Positions 50,149-60,943 of a stretch of 64,000 nt of DNA are shown here, in pieces; the stretch's first letter is position 1; every line of letters begins with the position of its first letter. Below the pieces are notes generated by a model. It made no database searches and had not been told where the DNA came from. It saw only the letters and a program-made list of their open reading frames with translations. The stretch covers positions 41,483,695 through 41,547,694 of the forward strand of contig CM064669.1 in the NCBI GenBank assembly GCA_032717465.1. The letters run 5' to 3'. The translations under genes and the position numbers were made by a program. Origin of the DNA: Coenobita brevimanus. Lineage: Eukaryota; Arthropoda; Malacostraca; Decapoda; Coenobitidae.

Positions 50149-50697
50149 CAAGGCCCAATTCACACTATAGGGACGGTCGTGCTCCGTTCTCGCTCCGCTC
50201 ACGGTCCGGTCAAATATCATTTCATGGATTTCGGTGGAAGCATTCACGCTGGCAGAAACGGTCGCTCCGCTTACGATCCATTCAAAAAATGTTTTGACCG
50301 GAGCGAGAGTGGACCGTGAGCTGAGCGAACCTTCTGTGTGAATACCCGCAAGGTCTCGCTCCGCTCCAGTCTTCATTCAGCCCCCTGAATGATGTGTTTT
50401 CCTTTTTCAGATCATCTTCAATTTTTGATAGTATTTTTTCAAATGTTCCACTCTCTTTCCTGACTTTGATTTCTTCTTTCTTCTTCTTCTTCATCCAGTG
50501 CAAAGGCAATCACTACCAACTCGGCTCGTGAAAAGTCACACATCCTCCGCCAATGGTGGTGGCACTTCTACTGTTGAGGGAGAGGGGATGACGGGCCCGT
50601 GAGCGAAGCGAAAACGGACCGGACGTGTGAATGCACCAGGACCGTGAGTGGAGCGAGAGTGAAGCGTGACCATCCCTATAGTGTGAATAGGGCCTAA
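50149..50697 (-). mobile_element. PIF/Harbinger-type MITE with a transposase relic
   Basis: Ends are GGCCCAATTCACACTATAGG (from 50,152) and, inverted, GGCCCTATTCACACTATAGG (ending at 50,694), both continuing GA(C/T)GGTC. The flanks are CAA on the left and TAA on the right, consistent with a decayed three-base TAA duplication. Subterminal CGCTCCGCTCACGGTCC motifs are repeated. The interior reads on the minus strand like the start of a Harbinger transposase, listed separately. GGCC-TTCACAC ends and a TWA target are family hallmarks. Confidence 0.75.
50385..50560 (-). pseudogene. N-terminal relic of a Harbinger-like transposase
   Basis: The minus strand reads ELVVIAFALDEEEEERRNQS in one frame; after a frame change it reads ESGTFEKILSKIEDDLKKEN. 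Animal Harbinger nucleases commonly begin with A-L-x-x-E-E-E-E-x(K/R) followed by a W-V-H motif; here the acidic run is present but the W-V-H part is degraded and the catalytic DDE domain is absent. The element is therefore an internally deleted, non-autonomous derivative. This family assignment is from memory of the motif and is moderately secure. Confidence 0.5.
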
Positions 50698-50825
50698 TGG
50701 TTCCAGCAATCTCATTATCTCTTCAAACCATGACACAAAGGGCCCACCAAGACATGAGGTAACGTTGTGGTAGGATGAGCATGTAGGAGGAAGCCGCAGT
50801 TAAAGAAAAACGAACACTTTTTCGG
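50698..50825. other. Unassigned spacer
   Basis: Short spacer between the MITE and the SINE. Confidence 0.4.
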
Positions 50826-51176
50826 GGGGAGGCGGTGGCTCAGTCGGTAGAGAGGTGGACTGCGGTCCTACCGGACCCAGGTTCAAATCCCCGCTGGGGC
50901 AAGGAACAGTTTATGGATTTGAATTTCATGTAAAACAGACTTTACTGATCTACCAGAAGACCCACCGACATGTCGTAAAAATACCCCCGCTAACACCAAT
51001 ACATCAGTCCTGTATGAGACAGCCCTAGCATGTATTCAATATGGACGGTGGGTGTTAGCGCCGAAGTGGTGACATATAGAGGTGTATGGTATGTAGGAGG
51101 ACTACTGGGCCTTGGGAGCAGGCTGTGAAGCCTATGCCCAGAGTTGAACACATTAAAAAAATAATAAATAAAAAGG
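50826..51176 (+). repeat. tRNA-derived SINE
   Basis: The head has an A-box TGGCTCAGTCGGTAGAG at 50,836-50,852 and a B-box GGTTCAAATCC at 50,880-50,890. The spacing of 44 bases is that of a tRNA gene, and acceptor-like GGGGGAGGCGGT and CCCCGCTGGGGCA flank the boxes. A unique body of about 255 bp follows, ending in ATTAAAAAAATAATAAATAA (51,151-51,176), an A-rich tail. Pol III transcription from the internal boxes is expected. It is a retroposon, not a working tRNA gene. Confidence 0.75.
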
Positions 51177-51654
51177 TGTGATAGCCGAGAGGACTATTTG
51201 GCCGATCAGTGTACAGCCAGAAGGGGGATTGTAGGGAAATATATGAGTCCAAGAGACTGACTGGATAGCCTAAAATGCTGAAAGGAGGAATGTACTATTT
51301 AAGGTGGTTATACAGGTGAGAAGTAACAGAGGGATCATACGTGAGCAGTGTGCGAAGAATGATGATGGAAAGGTAGTGGAGGATTTTGGCGATAAGAATG
51401 CTTGGGGATAGCATTATAGCTGGTTGCTTAGTGTGGGGTTTGGCTGGAGCAGGGAAGGTGTAGGGAGCAGCCGATCCTGTCTGGCCCTTGGCCTTTGGTT
51501 TATGTTAGTGCCGTGGGCAAGGCACTCGACGGAGTGCAGTTGAGGGGGGGAGTGTTGGGTGGCTGTTGCGATGTTAAGGGCCTCCAGAGATACCGGACAA
51601 GTTTTAGTTACAGATTTAATAAATTATTTTATACACATGAGTGTGTCGTTCCAT
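51177..51654. other. Unassigned sequence
   Basis: G-rich plus strand in parts. No element ends or coding recognised. Confidence 0.4.
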
Positions 51655-53185
51655 ATTAAAAGTTAAAGAGTGTGATTGTAAATGCGTTTAGGGAAAAGAT
51701 ATTGCCCTGGAAAGAGGATAAAATAGAGACATGAAGCTTTTGGATCAGATAATGAAGTTAAGGGAGAAAATCATGGAAGGTATAATATGAAGAGTGCATA
51801 TGAATGAGATGCGGTATGGGTTCATGCCAGGCAATGGGATCACCGATGAAATATTCATTGTCCGACACTTTCATAAAAAATATATATAGGATGGAGAAGA
51901 GAGCTGTATTTTGTTTTGACTGGTTTGGAGAAGGCCTTCGCAGAATCCCCACTGATGTGGTAGAGTGGGCAATAAGAAAGCTTGGGACCGAGGAGTGGTT
52001 GGTTTGAGTGGTTATGGCACCCAGGTGGGGGTGGGTGGAAGTTTGAGTGACGAGATTTCCAGGTTTGAGTGAAGAGATTTCCGTGAAAGTTGGCGTGCAT
52101 CAGAGGTCAGTTTAATCCCTTTATTGTTTATCATGGTGCTTAAAGCTCTTTCACGTGACTCAGAACTGGGCTCCCATGCGAGGTAATACATGCTGAGGGC
52201 TTGGTGTTGATGGCAAAATATTAAAGAGTAGCTGCTGTAAGATTCAGCTAGTGGAGAACAGGAATGGGGTACAAGAGTTTTAGGAGAAAAAGAAAATAAA
52301 CAAAGGAATTATATCTAGGGCAGACGTCGGCACTGTCACATCAGAAAGAATAAGGACTTAAGCAGTTTGCCGCAAGAGTGTGGTAACTCCATTATGGGCG
52401 GTGTTCATGGTTAGTGTGTGCAGAAAAAATATGCAGTGGCATTAAAGGGAGGCTGCAAAATAATGATTTTTGTGTGTGCAGTATGTAATGGAGAGCGTAA
52501 GGAAGCACAGAGATAGGAAAGAATCAATTCTGATGGAGAGTTTCTTGTGTGTGTGAAGGAGTTTTGTTATTATTGGAACATATTATGTACTGGACGTGTG
52601 GCGGGAGCTAGCTTAGTAGAACGGGTAGGGAGTGGTTGGAAGTAGTTTAGGGAGCTGTTACCTCTCCTGAGACTGAAAAAGCTCTCCTTTGCTAAGGGTC
52701 CATGTATACAGCACGTATTTCGAGTGTAGTGCTATATGGTAGCGAGACTTGGGCGATGAATGAGAAAGGTATTCGTAGGCTCAAATGTATAAAAATGAGA
52801 ATGATTGGGTGGATCCGTAGTACATCCATGAATGACACGCAGGAATGGGGGGTAGACGGTAGGATTGCAAATGAAAAGTTTAGAGGAAAGGAGAGACTTG
52901 AATATATTAGTGTTGTGATGAGAAAGGGTAGAGTGAGATGGTTTGGGTGAGTGAAGAGGATGGAAGATGGCAACTGGGTTGGGGTGTGGAACGTGTGAAC
53001 GTTGAGGGAAGAGTTCCGAGAGGCGGACTAAAAAGGCTTGGAATGAGGTCCTGGTGTGTGAACATCGGGGGTAAGGGGCTGAATAGAGAAGCTGCAAGAG
53101 CTCAAACATCGTGGAAATCCACTGTTAGGTTATCAAGGCCGATACATGGAAACATGTTATACAAAGGGGCACATAGGAAATACAG
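51655..53185 (+). mobile_element. APE-type LINE with a zinc-finger-like segment after the RT
   Basis: RT fragments: MRCGMGSCQAMGSPMKYSLS (compare a G-F-M-P-G-x-S-T-x-D fingers motif) near 51,804; FDWFGEGLRRIPTDVVEWAI (motif A region) near 51,915; VKVGVHQRSV (motif B start) near 52,085. Near 52,380-52,510 the frame VQKKYAVALKGG and FVCAVC resembles a cysteine-rich finger found after the RT in one group of animal LINEs. The C-terminus is well preserved: VVLYGSETWAMNEKGIRRLK and RKGRVRWFG at 52,702-52,950, then WVGVWNV. Motif C was not found. Heavily frameshifted; an A21 run at 53,227-53,247 may be the tail. Confidence 0.7.
52702..52950 (+). pseudogene. LINE RT C-terminal region
   Basis: Longest intact piece (82 residues) of the element: VVLYGSETWAMNEKG, then MRMIGWIRSTSMNDTQEW and a final RKGRVRWFG before a stop where GHVxRM is expected. 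The order matches the post-palm domain of LINE RTs. No independent function. Confidence 0.75.
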
Positions 53186-53247
53186 ATAACATGAAGCCTA
53201 CTGGCCCGTGACGAGGTTAACTCTTGAAAAAAAAAAAAAAAAAAAAA

Positions 53248-53559
53248 GCTACTTCCACTAAGCCTGATCTAATCAACGTTTAAATGAAAAGGATGGAAAA
53301 GACTAAGGCTCTCCACCACCCACCTCACCATCCGGTACAACAGGCAGGAAAAAAGAAAAAAAAAACACCATGCTTGTTGGAAAGAAAAAGCATGGAAAAG
53401 TTTATACGAGTGGACGACGAGGCACAACTATGCACTATATAGTCTTAAAATCTAATCTACAGATCAGTAAAAGATGACTATCGCCGAATGTTCTCATAAA
53501 GAAGCAAAACGTCTCACTGTCATCCTTATTCGCTTCAACCTGGAAATAAACAATATATA
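53248..53559. other. Unassigned sequence
   Basis: Contains a short A-run near 53,360. No feature recognised. Confidence 0.4.
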
Positions 53560-53832
53560 GTTATTGCCTGTCGTGTCGGAATATTTGTCTAGCCCAATTT
53601 TAAACCTATCAATAGTTTTTACACAAACAACTATTCCTGGCGGGTTTTTCCATTGTCCCACTGCCCGAATATTAGAGTAATTTGTTTTCTACATTTAGGC
53701 TGCATCACTTGCTTGTGAGTTTTAATTTACTATCGCCAGCCACATTATTATTCTGAATTTCAAGCAAACTATCGTATCTAACATCGCCGACTTTGTTCAG
53801 AATTTTAACTACCTTGTATCAGATTTATAAGC
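53560..53832 (-). mobile_element. CR1-like LINE, minus-strand 3' fragment
   Basis: Minus strand reads YKVVKILNKVGDVRYDSLLE, then AGDSKLKLTSK and FGQWDNGK before KTIDRFKIGLDKYSD. These correspond to the terminal region of CR1-like proteins (Y-K-I-L-N, W-N-x-L-P, and SIDSFKxxLDK). 5' truncation coincides with a T10-(GT)n junction at 53,836-53,847. Confidence 0.6.
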
Positions 53833-53844
53833 ATTTTTTTTTTT

Positions 53845-53846
<2 letters not shown>

Positions 53847-53932
<86 letters not shown>
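53847..53932. repeat. (GT)43 microsatellite
   Basis: Uninterrupted array preceded by T10. Confidence 0.97.
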
Positions 53933-53934
<2 letters not shown>

Positions 53935-54257
53935 GACTGGGGTTGGCTAGTCGGCACATGCTTGATGATCTCCCACACACTATTAATCCTCCTTGAGAAG
54001 TTACTCCTGCGACATGCCTCAGTTGTGCTTACCTTTCGGTATACTGTATAAGTCACAGTTACCAATAAATTTATATTTAAAGAATTATGCTTTATGTATG
54101 TAATATTATTAATTATTTTACGCGAAATTAGAAAGGAAGTTAAGAACAGAGGTAGTTTTCAGCAACTAAGTCAGCTCCCTTGGGACTTTCCCCTCCCTCT
54201 CTGTAAAAATGGCAGGTGTACTCTACTTCCCTCACATTCCCCTGCCCTGTTGTTATG
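53933..54257. other. Unassigned sequence
   Basis: AT-rich to about 54,140; no coding sequence or element ends recognised. Confidence 0.4.
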
Positions 54258-54335
54258 AATACACGAAAGCACTCGGGATATTTCGTGTTTCGTCTCCCTT
54301 GTGGATATTAGCATATATCTATATGTATATATGTA
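54258..54335. repeat. Interspersed repeat end shared with 19.7 kb
   Basis: GAATACACGAAAGCACTCGG, TTTCGTGTTTCGTC and TTGTGGATATTAGCATATAT closely match 19,730-19,790. CACGAAA near the start pairs with TTTCGTG about 18 bases on, giving a hairpin. A low-complexity ATATGTATATATG run follows. Confidence 0.55.
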
Positions 54336-54374
54336 TGAACACACACACACACACACAAATATATATATATATAT

Positions 54375-54773
54375 CTCATCTCATCTCATCTGCCGTTTGA
54401 GTGTCCACTGCAGGACCGGCCAATCCCTACCGAAGTGGGGACGATACATCCAATGTCTCTCTACCAAGTGGCTTAGGCTGTCTAATAGAGATTGTATGTA
54501 GGGTGAGAAGTGCTTGTAAGTGTAATTGATGCGTTGGAGTGGCTTTGGATGTGTGTGTAGTCTGTGAACCAAGTGTAATCGGCCCGCGCAAACCGACTGG
54601 ATGCAAGGATACTTTATACTATGCGACACTGGTTCAGCCACAGCACCCCTTGTGTCCGCCAATGCAGTAAGTGGCCAGAAGAACTCTCTCAAAGTTTATA
54701 CTCCGGAGGGGCGCGAACCCTCGTTCTTCAGTGTACGAAAACGCACACTTTACCTCTGTACTACAGAGACTCC
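54375..54773 (-). repeat. tRNA-derived SINE, copy 1 of 3
   Basis: On the minus strand the head is at about 54,770 (GTCTCTGTAGTACAGAGGTA) and the B-box-like GGTTCGCGCCC is near 54,708-54,718. The body of about 330 bp is shared with copies 2 and 3, and the 3' end reads AAACGGCAGATGAGATGAGA, a GATGA-type tail. Both sides abut AT repeats. The A-box is more degraded here than in copy 2. Confidence 0.8.
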
Positions 54774-54786
54774 ATATATATATATA

Positions 54787-55186
54787 CCGCATCATCATCA
54801 TCATCAGCCGTTTGAGTATCCACTGCAGGACCGGCCTATCCCGACCGAAGTCGGGACGATACAGCCAATGTATCTCTACCAAGTGGCTTAGGCTGTCTGG
54901 TAGAGATTGCATGTAGGGTGAGAAGTGCTTGTAAGTGTAATTGTAGTGTTGGAGTGGCTTTGGATATGTGTGTAGTCTGTGAACCAAGTGTAATCGGCTC
55001 GCGCAAGCTGACTGGGTGCAAGCATACTTTAGAGTATGCGACACTGGTTCAACCACAGCACCCCTTGTGTCCGCCAATGCAGTACGTGGCTGGGTGAACA
55101 CTCCCAAAGTTTATTACCCTGGCAGGGCGCGAACCCTGGTTCACCCGTGTACGAAACGCACACTCTACCACTGTACCACAGAGGCT

Positions 55187-55188
<2 letters not shown>
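54787..55188 (-). repeat. tRNA-derived SINE, copy 2 of 3
   Basis: Best-preserved head: A-box TGGTACAGTGGTAGAGTG (minus strand, 55,178-55,161) and B-box GGTTCGCGCCC (55,135-55,125), 43 bases apart as in tRNA genes. The 3' tail is (GATGAT)n at 54,787-54,806. Only (AT)7 and a few bases separate it from copy 1, and (AT)23 follows its head side. The nearest tRNA type by eye is glycine-like, which is uncertain. Confidence 0.85.

Positions 55189-55236
<48 letters not shown>
55189..55236. repeat. (AT)23 microsatellite
   Basis: Uninterrupted array abutting the SINE copy 2 head. Confidence 0.97.
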
Positions 55237-55240
<4 letters not shown>

Positions 55241-55279
55241 AAGGAAGGGCCATGGCCGCATGCAACCCCCCCCCCCTCG

Positions 55280-56345
55280 GTACGCCACTGTTCAAAAAGA
55301 CCTCGATATATTGCCCAAATGGTCTAATAATTGGCAACTGGAATTTAGCGATGAAAAATGTAAGGAAATTAACGTGGGGAAGACCATCGTAGATATTAGA
55401 TACAACTTACATAATAAAGAAACCAATGAATCTGAATGCGAGAGAGGTCAAAGACATGGTTAGTAAAGACCTAAAAAATGCAACAGTGTATAAATGCGAG
55501 ATATAAAGGAAAAAGGGTCCTTGGATTTTTTTCGTGGAGCGTAAGCAATTGGACATCTGAAGTAATATTACAACTTCATCATTCCTTAGTAAGGCCACAT
55601 TCTAGACCAGCGTTTCTTAACCTTTTCCGACCTCAGCACCCCCCTTGTAATAAGGTCTCAGTCCAGCACCCCTTAACATCTGGTTACTGGGACTGCAGTT
55701 GCTACACTACTGCAGGGTTAAAGTAAAGTGAAGTACTGCCTGACAGTTTATTTTATACTGTCTCAAATAAAGAAAATCAAGGATGCCAATACTAAGCAAA
55801 TCCAGTAAGAAAAAATATAATGCAGCATTTTCCAGCAGACCCTAAAATTGATTTCAGCACCCCCTGGGGTTGCTTGCACCCAGATTAAGAAACGCTGTTC
55901 TAGACTATGCCGTACAATTTTGGTGTCCGTACTATACAATGGGTATAAAATCGTTAGAAAATGTAAAGAAAGAATGACAGAAATGAGGCATAATATTCGG
56001 AACCTTTCATATGAAAACAGACTGAAATATTAAATTTGCTCTCACTAGAAAGGCGTGGAGTATAAGGGAACTCTTTTGAGGTGTTTAAGTGGACGAAAGG
56101 AATAAATAAGGAATTGATAGTAGCAAGGCACTTAAAGTGGCCATACAGGATAGAACTAAAAGTAATGATTTCAAACTAGATAGATTTAGTTTTGAGTACG
56201 GACATAGGTAGAAATTTCTTTGGCAACAGAGCTAGTAAACAAATGGAATAAACCACCTAGTAATGCTTAGTTGCTGCCCCTTCTACTGAGAGATTAAAGC
56301 ATAGGCTAGATAAGCATGTGGCAAATAAGGGTTGGGTATAAAAAA
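55280..56345 (+). mobile_element. CR1-like LINE 3' end, split by a hAT MITE
   Basis: KDLDILPKWSNNWQLEFSDE and KCKEINVGK open the post-palm region (the N-x-W-x-x-x-F-x-x-x-K-C motif). CR1-type LVRPHS lies just before the insertion, and YAVQFWCPYYTMG plus FGTFHMKTD follow it, with later remnants of RxxFFGNR and KHRLDKH. Same subfamily as 29.1-30.2 kb, because VQFWCPYY there reads VQFWYEYC. The element ends at about 56,345, 55 bp before the assembly gap. Confidence 0.75.
55608..55897. mobile_element. hAT-type MITE with a perfect 8-bp target duplication
   Basis: 290 bp bounded by CAGCGTTTCTTAA and its inverse (TTAAGAAACGCTG), flanked by TTCTAGAC at 55,600-55,607 and 55,898-55,905. An 8-bp duplication and CAG(C/N)GTTTCTTAA ends are typical of hAT elements. 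Internal CAGCACCCC motifs recur (55,636, 55,667 and 55,856). No transposase. It interrupts CR1-like coding sequence; removing one duplication restores continuous CR1-like similarity (RPH to YAVQFW, with a one-base shift). Confidence 0.93.
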
Positions 56346-56400
56346 AAAATAATAACCAGCAACAATTCATCTTCTTTATCCTTTTGCGATTGCATTATAG

Positions 56401-56500
56401 NNNNNNNNNNNNNNNNNNNNNNNNNNNNNNNNNNNNNNNNNNNNNNNNNNNNNNNNNNNNNNNNNNNNNNNNNNNNNNNNNNNNNNNNNNNNNNNNNNNN
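56401..56500. other. Assembly gap (100 N)
   Basis: Exactly 100 N, a conventional placeholder for a gap of unknown size. Continuity across it is not established. Confidence 0.99.
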
Positions 56501-56776
56501 TTCGTTCAAAGATTCCCTGCACCAATAGTCCAGGCCAGGCCATACATTAGCCCGGTCAGTGGGGTATGGGCTGGTTAAAAAACAGTAAAGGGGGAGGACA
56601 AGACCTGGGGATTGCCCAGCACACACATCCTGTCTCCTGGCTGGCTTTGTGGTGTGTGTTAATCCAATCCAGTCCTAACCCCTTTTATATGGCTGGTCTG
56701 CTTATTGCTGAGTTACACAGAAAACACACAATTAAACTGTATGTGTGTGCGTTGTTACAAGGACAGATACCCGTCG
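56501..56776. other. Unassigned sequence after the gap
   Basis: GC-richer than surroundings. No match to the CR1-like tail before the gap. Confidence 0.4.

Positions 56777-56840
<64 letters not shown>
56777..56840. repeat. (TC)14-(AC)18 microsatellite
   Basis: Two uninterrupted arrays joined at 56,804. Confidence 0.97.
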
Positions 56841-56843
<3 letters not shown>

Positions 56844-58011
56844 AATTTTTGTGAATGACATTATAACTCAGATCATTGATAAACATTAAGATGTACGTTG
56901 GCGACAGGCTGAAATTTGAGGAACACCTTTTTAACAGCTTAAGCAGACCAGCTATCAACCAGAACAGACATTTGGAATGAAGACACAGATGAATGAAAAG
57001 AAATGTTTGCATCAACACAGGTTAGATTCCTACGAGGTGAGGTGGCTTTGTGGTCAGTGTTCTCAACCACGTTCAATGACAGGTCAAGTCATGCCGGATA
57101 TTTAAAGATGTCGTTTATAATGTCTTTTCATATCCATGCATATGCTCTACCGATATATACAAGGTGACTTAAACAACACAGTCAATACACACGCTTCATG
57201 CAGACATCCCTTCCTAATTTGTACTTTGACGTCATCACCCTGACTTGGAGGAGAGGATATGTAATATGGACTGATACAAACACCTGATGTTCTACTTCAG
57301 CCTCAGATCGAATAGGCCCAACGTCGGAGCCCATACTGTCGATCAGACAGATTATGCGTGGGGGCACATTAATATTTTACCGCAATGTTGCTGGAAAGAA
57401 GCGAATATAGCAATTACATGAGTATGAAGGATGGAAACACTTCCCTTTCTCCGCGAAATGATAGGTTTTACGAGAAACTTTCATAATTTACGGAGAAAGA
57501 TTGCTATGCTATGATTTTATTTACTGTGACTGCCGAAATATTCCATCAACAACACAAACTTACACTGGCATACCCCATCAGAGCAACAGGACAGTGCGTC
57601 ACCTAAATATAAAACAGCGAATGAATAACATATTTTTGCACCGTCAACCTAATGCCGTATGTTCAGTTTTCTTCAGTCCCTCTTCCCACCTAAACAGATA
57701 GAGTGATAATGTTCTAAAGAGTAACACAGAAAACTAGATCAATGAAATCTCGCAGTTCTTACGAGTAGTTTGATTGTAATACAGAGAACACAGTAAAAGC
57801 GTTCATCCTTACTTCTCAGCACGACATTATGAAACATACCGGTACAGGCTCACAGCAAATGTAGGTAATAACACAGGTAGACTTAAAACTGTTTTTTTTT
57901 TTTTTTTTTTAAATCTAGGTTCTTTATTTACCATACAGTACAAGCCCCAACACTCTGGGAAACACTGCTGCTGAAGGTCAAGCGTGAGAGTAAAAGGGTT
58001 ACATTGACACA
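56841..58011. other. Unassigned sequence
   Basis: No coding region is supported. GAGGTGGCTTTGTGGTCAGT near 57,040 is A-box-like but lacks a B-box. T20 tract at about 57,892-57,911. Confidence 0.4.
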
Positions 58012-58300
58012 TACATGGAGTGTCCTGGGAGGAAGGGTCAAAACTTTGGGTCGTGACAGATCAGGGAATTCTAAACAAATAATGTTATATGAACACTTTT
58101 CCAAATCTCAACCGTTACAGAGCTACAGTTACTGATGACCTTATAGGTGAAAATAGTCTCCTTTATGATTTGTCCATAAGGTCATCAGTAACTGTAGCTC
58201 CGTAATGGTTGAGATTTGGACACGTTCATATAACGCTGCTTAGAATTCCCTCATCCGCTGATTCCCAAAGTTTTGACCCTTCCTCCAGGGACACACTGTA
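58012..58300. mobile_element. Palindromic MITE, probably Tc1/mariner-like
   Basis: TA at 58,012 and 58,299 bound two arms: AGCTACAGTTACTGATGACC at 58,121-58,140 recurs inverted exactly at 58,180-58,199, and GGAGGAAGGGTCAAAACTTT is shared (inverted) by the outer ends. The arms are about 125 bp and the loop about 40 bp. TA flanks with ACAGTGTGTCC-type ends fit Tc1/mariner MITEs. Non-coding. Confidence 0.75.
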
Positions 58301-58601
<301 letters not shown>

Positions 58602-58780
58602 TTAACGCACATGTAGCCATAGACATACTGTACTGTATGTACAGGATGGGTACTGATGTATAAAGATATGGGTACGTGTACAGACGTGCATACATATACA
58701 TATGCTACATGTACATACGTATGATATATATTCATATAAACATAGACAGGGAGACACACACACACACACACAAAGGGGCT

Positions 58781-58784
<4 letters not shown>

Positions 58785-58847
<63 letters not shown>
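58785..58847. repeat. (TA)31 microsatellite
   Basis: Abuts the tail end of SINE copy 3. Confidence 0.97.
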
Positions 58848-58849
<2 letters not shown>

Positions 58850-59245
58850 TCATCATCAGTCGTTTGAGTATCCACTAGCAAGCACCGGCCTATCCCGAAC
58901 CGAAGTAGGGACGATACAGCCAATGTATCTCTACCAAGTGGCTTACTGTAGGCTGTCTAGTAGAGATTGTATGTTGGGCAAGAAGTGCTTGTAAGTGATT
59001 GTAGTGTTGTAGTGGCTTTGGATTTGTGTGTAGTCTGTGAACCAAGTGTAATCGGCCCGCGCAAGCCGACTGGGTGCAAACATACTTTACAATATGTGAC
59101 ACTGGTTCAACCACAGCACCCCTGGTGTCCGCCAAGGCAGTACATGGCCGGGAGAACGCTTCCAAAGTTTATTACCCTGACGAGGCGCGAACCCTCACTC
59201 TCCAGTGTACGAAAACGCACCCTTTACCACTGTACCTGACAGAGG

Positions 59246-59246
<1 letters not shown>
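58848..59246 (-). repeat. tRNA-derived SINE, copy 3 of 3
   Basis: Same body as copies 1 and 2. Head on the minus strand at 59,246: CCTCTGTCAGGTACAGTGGT with a 3-base insertion beside the A-box; GGTTCGCGCC B-box near 59,186-59,196. Tail (GATGAT)n at 58,848-58,858 joined to (TA)31; head joined to (TA)18 at 59,247-59,283. Confidence 0.85.

Positions 59247-59283
<37 letters not shown>
59247..59283. repeat. (TA)18 microsatellite
   Basis: Lies between the SINE copy 3 head and the LINE start. Confidence 0.97.
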
Positions 59284-59285
<2 letters not shown>

Positions 59286-59756
59286 TTCTCTGTTTGAAAA
59301 GAAAGCTATTTATAAGTATATATGGGTGAGACAGGAGGGTGGAAGGGTTGTTGATAGAGCTTTGATGGACTATGTGGTTGTGTCTAGGAATGTAATAGGA
59401 AGATTGTTGGATGTGAGAGTTCTGAGAGGGGAGGGTGGAGAGTATGTCTGACCACTACCTGGTGGAGGGCAAGTTAAGAGTAGAGTAAGAGATGGGTGAG
59501 GAGCTAGGAGGGTTAGGTGTGGCAGGGGGGTTTTGAGTGTGAGTGAGTTGGATAAAAGAGAGAAAAGATAGAGGTATCAGGAGAAATTGAAAGATGAGTG
59601 GAACGCAGTGAAAGATCGGGAAAATGGCAGTGTGGAGGGAGGAATGGCAGTTGTTTAAGAGGTCTGTGGTGGGGCATGCAGAGGAGGTGTGTGGTGTGAG
59701 ACGTGTGGGTGGTGGTGTAAGAAAAGGGAAGTGAATGGTGGTGTGAGGAAGTAAGT

Positions 59757-60248
59757 ATGGCTGTGGCTGAGAAGAGACGTGCATATGAAGTGTGGCTGCA
59801 GAGGAAGGATGAGATATCATATGAAAGGTATAAGGAAAAGAGGAATAAGGCGAGAAGGGCTGTGCGTGATGCTAAAGTGGCAGCAGATGAGAGGTGGGGT
59901 AGGTGGCTGACAGAGAATTTTCAACAGAATAAGAAAATGTTTTGGAAGAAGGTGAAAAGGGTGCGAAAGGGAGAGTCTGGGAAGGAAGAACGAATAAAAG
60001 CAGAGGATGGAAGGATGTTAACTGAGATGGATGCGGTAAGGAAGAGATGGGCAGAGTATTTTGAAATATTGTTAAATGTAGAGGAGGAAAGGGTGGCTGA
60101 GATTGTGGCGGATGGAAGGGTGCAAGGAATAAACGTGTTGGGAGAATTGAATGATTCTTTGATCACGAAGGAGGAAGTGGAGAAGGCAGTAAAGGAGATG
60201 AAAACAGGGAAAGCTGCAGGTATGGATGGGTGTGCTGAAGATGCCTGA
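59757..60248 (+). pseudogene. LINE linker region between endonuclease and RT
   Basis: A 163-residue open frame: AEKRRAYEVWLQRKDEISYE, WLTENFQQNKKMFWKKVKRV, RKRWAEYFEILLNVEE and finally KEMKTGKAAGMDG, the first RT fingers motif. It is rich in K, R and E and predicted coiled/helical. Same order as copies A and B (KRWKEHFEDLLN). A frameshift right after MDG ends it. Confidence 0.8.
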
Positions 60249-60565
60249 GGGGTGGTGGAGAGACTATTGTTGAGTGGTTAGTAAGACTGTTGAATGTGTG
60301 CTTTGTGAAAAGTATGGTGCCAACTGACTGGGCAAGTGCTTGTGTGGTTCCGTTGTATAACGGCAAGGGTATGAATGTACTAGCTTTAGGGGTATAAGTT
60401 TGTTGAGTGTTGTAGGTAGGGTGTATGGCAGAGTGTTAATTATGAGAGTTAGAGAGGGTACAGAGGGAGTGATTGGTGATGAGCAGTGTGGCTTTAGGAG
60501 AGGAAGGGGATGCGTGGATCAGGTGTTTGCTGTGAGACAAGTGTGCGAAAAGTATTTAGCAAGGA

Positions 60566-60940
60566 AGAGTGGCTGTGCGTGACAGAAATAAATGGAGAGA
60601 AATTGTGAATGAATAAGTGATGACGCAGCCCTGAGGGGATATTCTCCCGCATTTGGTCTGATCAGCTAGTCAGGTCAGGTGCGGGTAAGGGGATGGGTCT
60701 GTTATGATGTGGCAGGGGTAAACCAGTTCTGCTGTCGGGCCCTGCTGCGGATGTCACTGATTGCATTGCACAGTTGACCCTTGTGCGGTGTGATGCGGTG
60801 AGGATCTGTCCGTTCTCCCCTTTGGAGCTAAGATGCGAATGAATGTGTTTGAATGGATGAGTAAATGGAGAGTGAGTCGTCCTGTCTCGGCTACCTCCCT
60901 TTCCTTGGGGGAAGCAGCCTAGGTATATAGATAGATAGAT
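60566..60940 (+). mobile_element. Nested 3' fragment of the same LINE family
   Basis: 375 bp identical, apart from roughly a dozen differences, to the host element's own 3' end (61,999-62,374): the last protein codons, whole 3' UTR and TAGATAGATAGAT tail. AGCAAGGA flanks it at 60,558-60,565 and 60,941-60,948, the target duplication. The source sequence also has AGCAAGGA just upstream of the truncation point (61,991-61,998), so the 5' junction coincides with an 8-base microhomology. It splits the RT between the YLA and DVFWAFMD motifs. Confidence 0.93.
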
Positions 60941-60943
60941 AGC

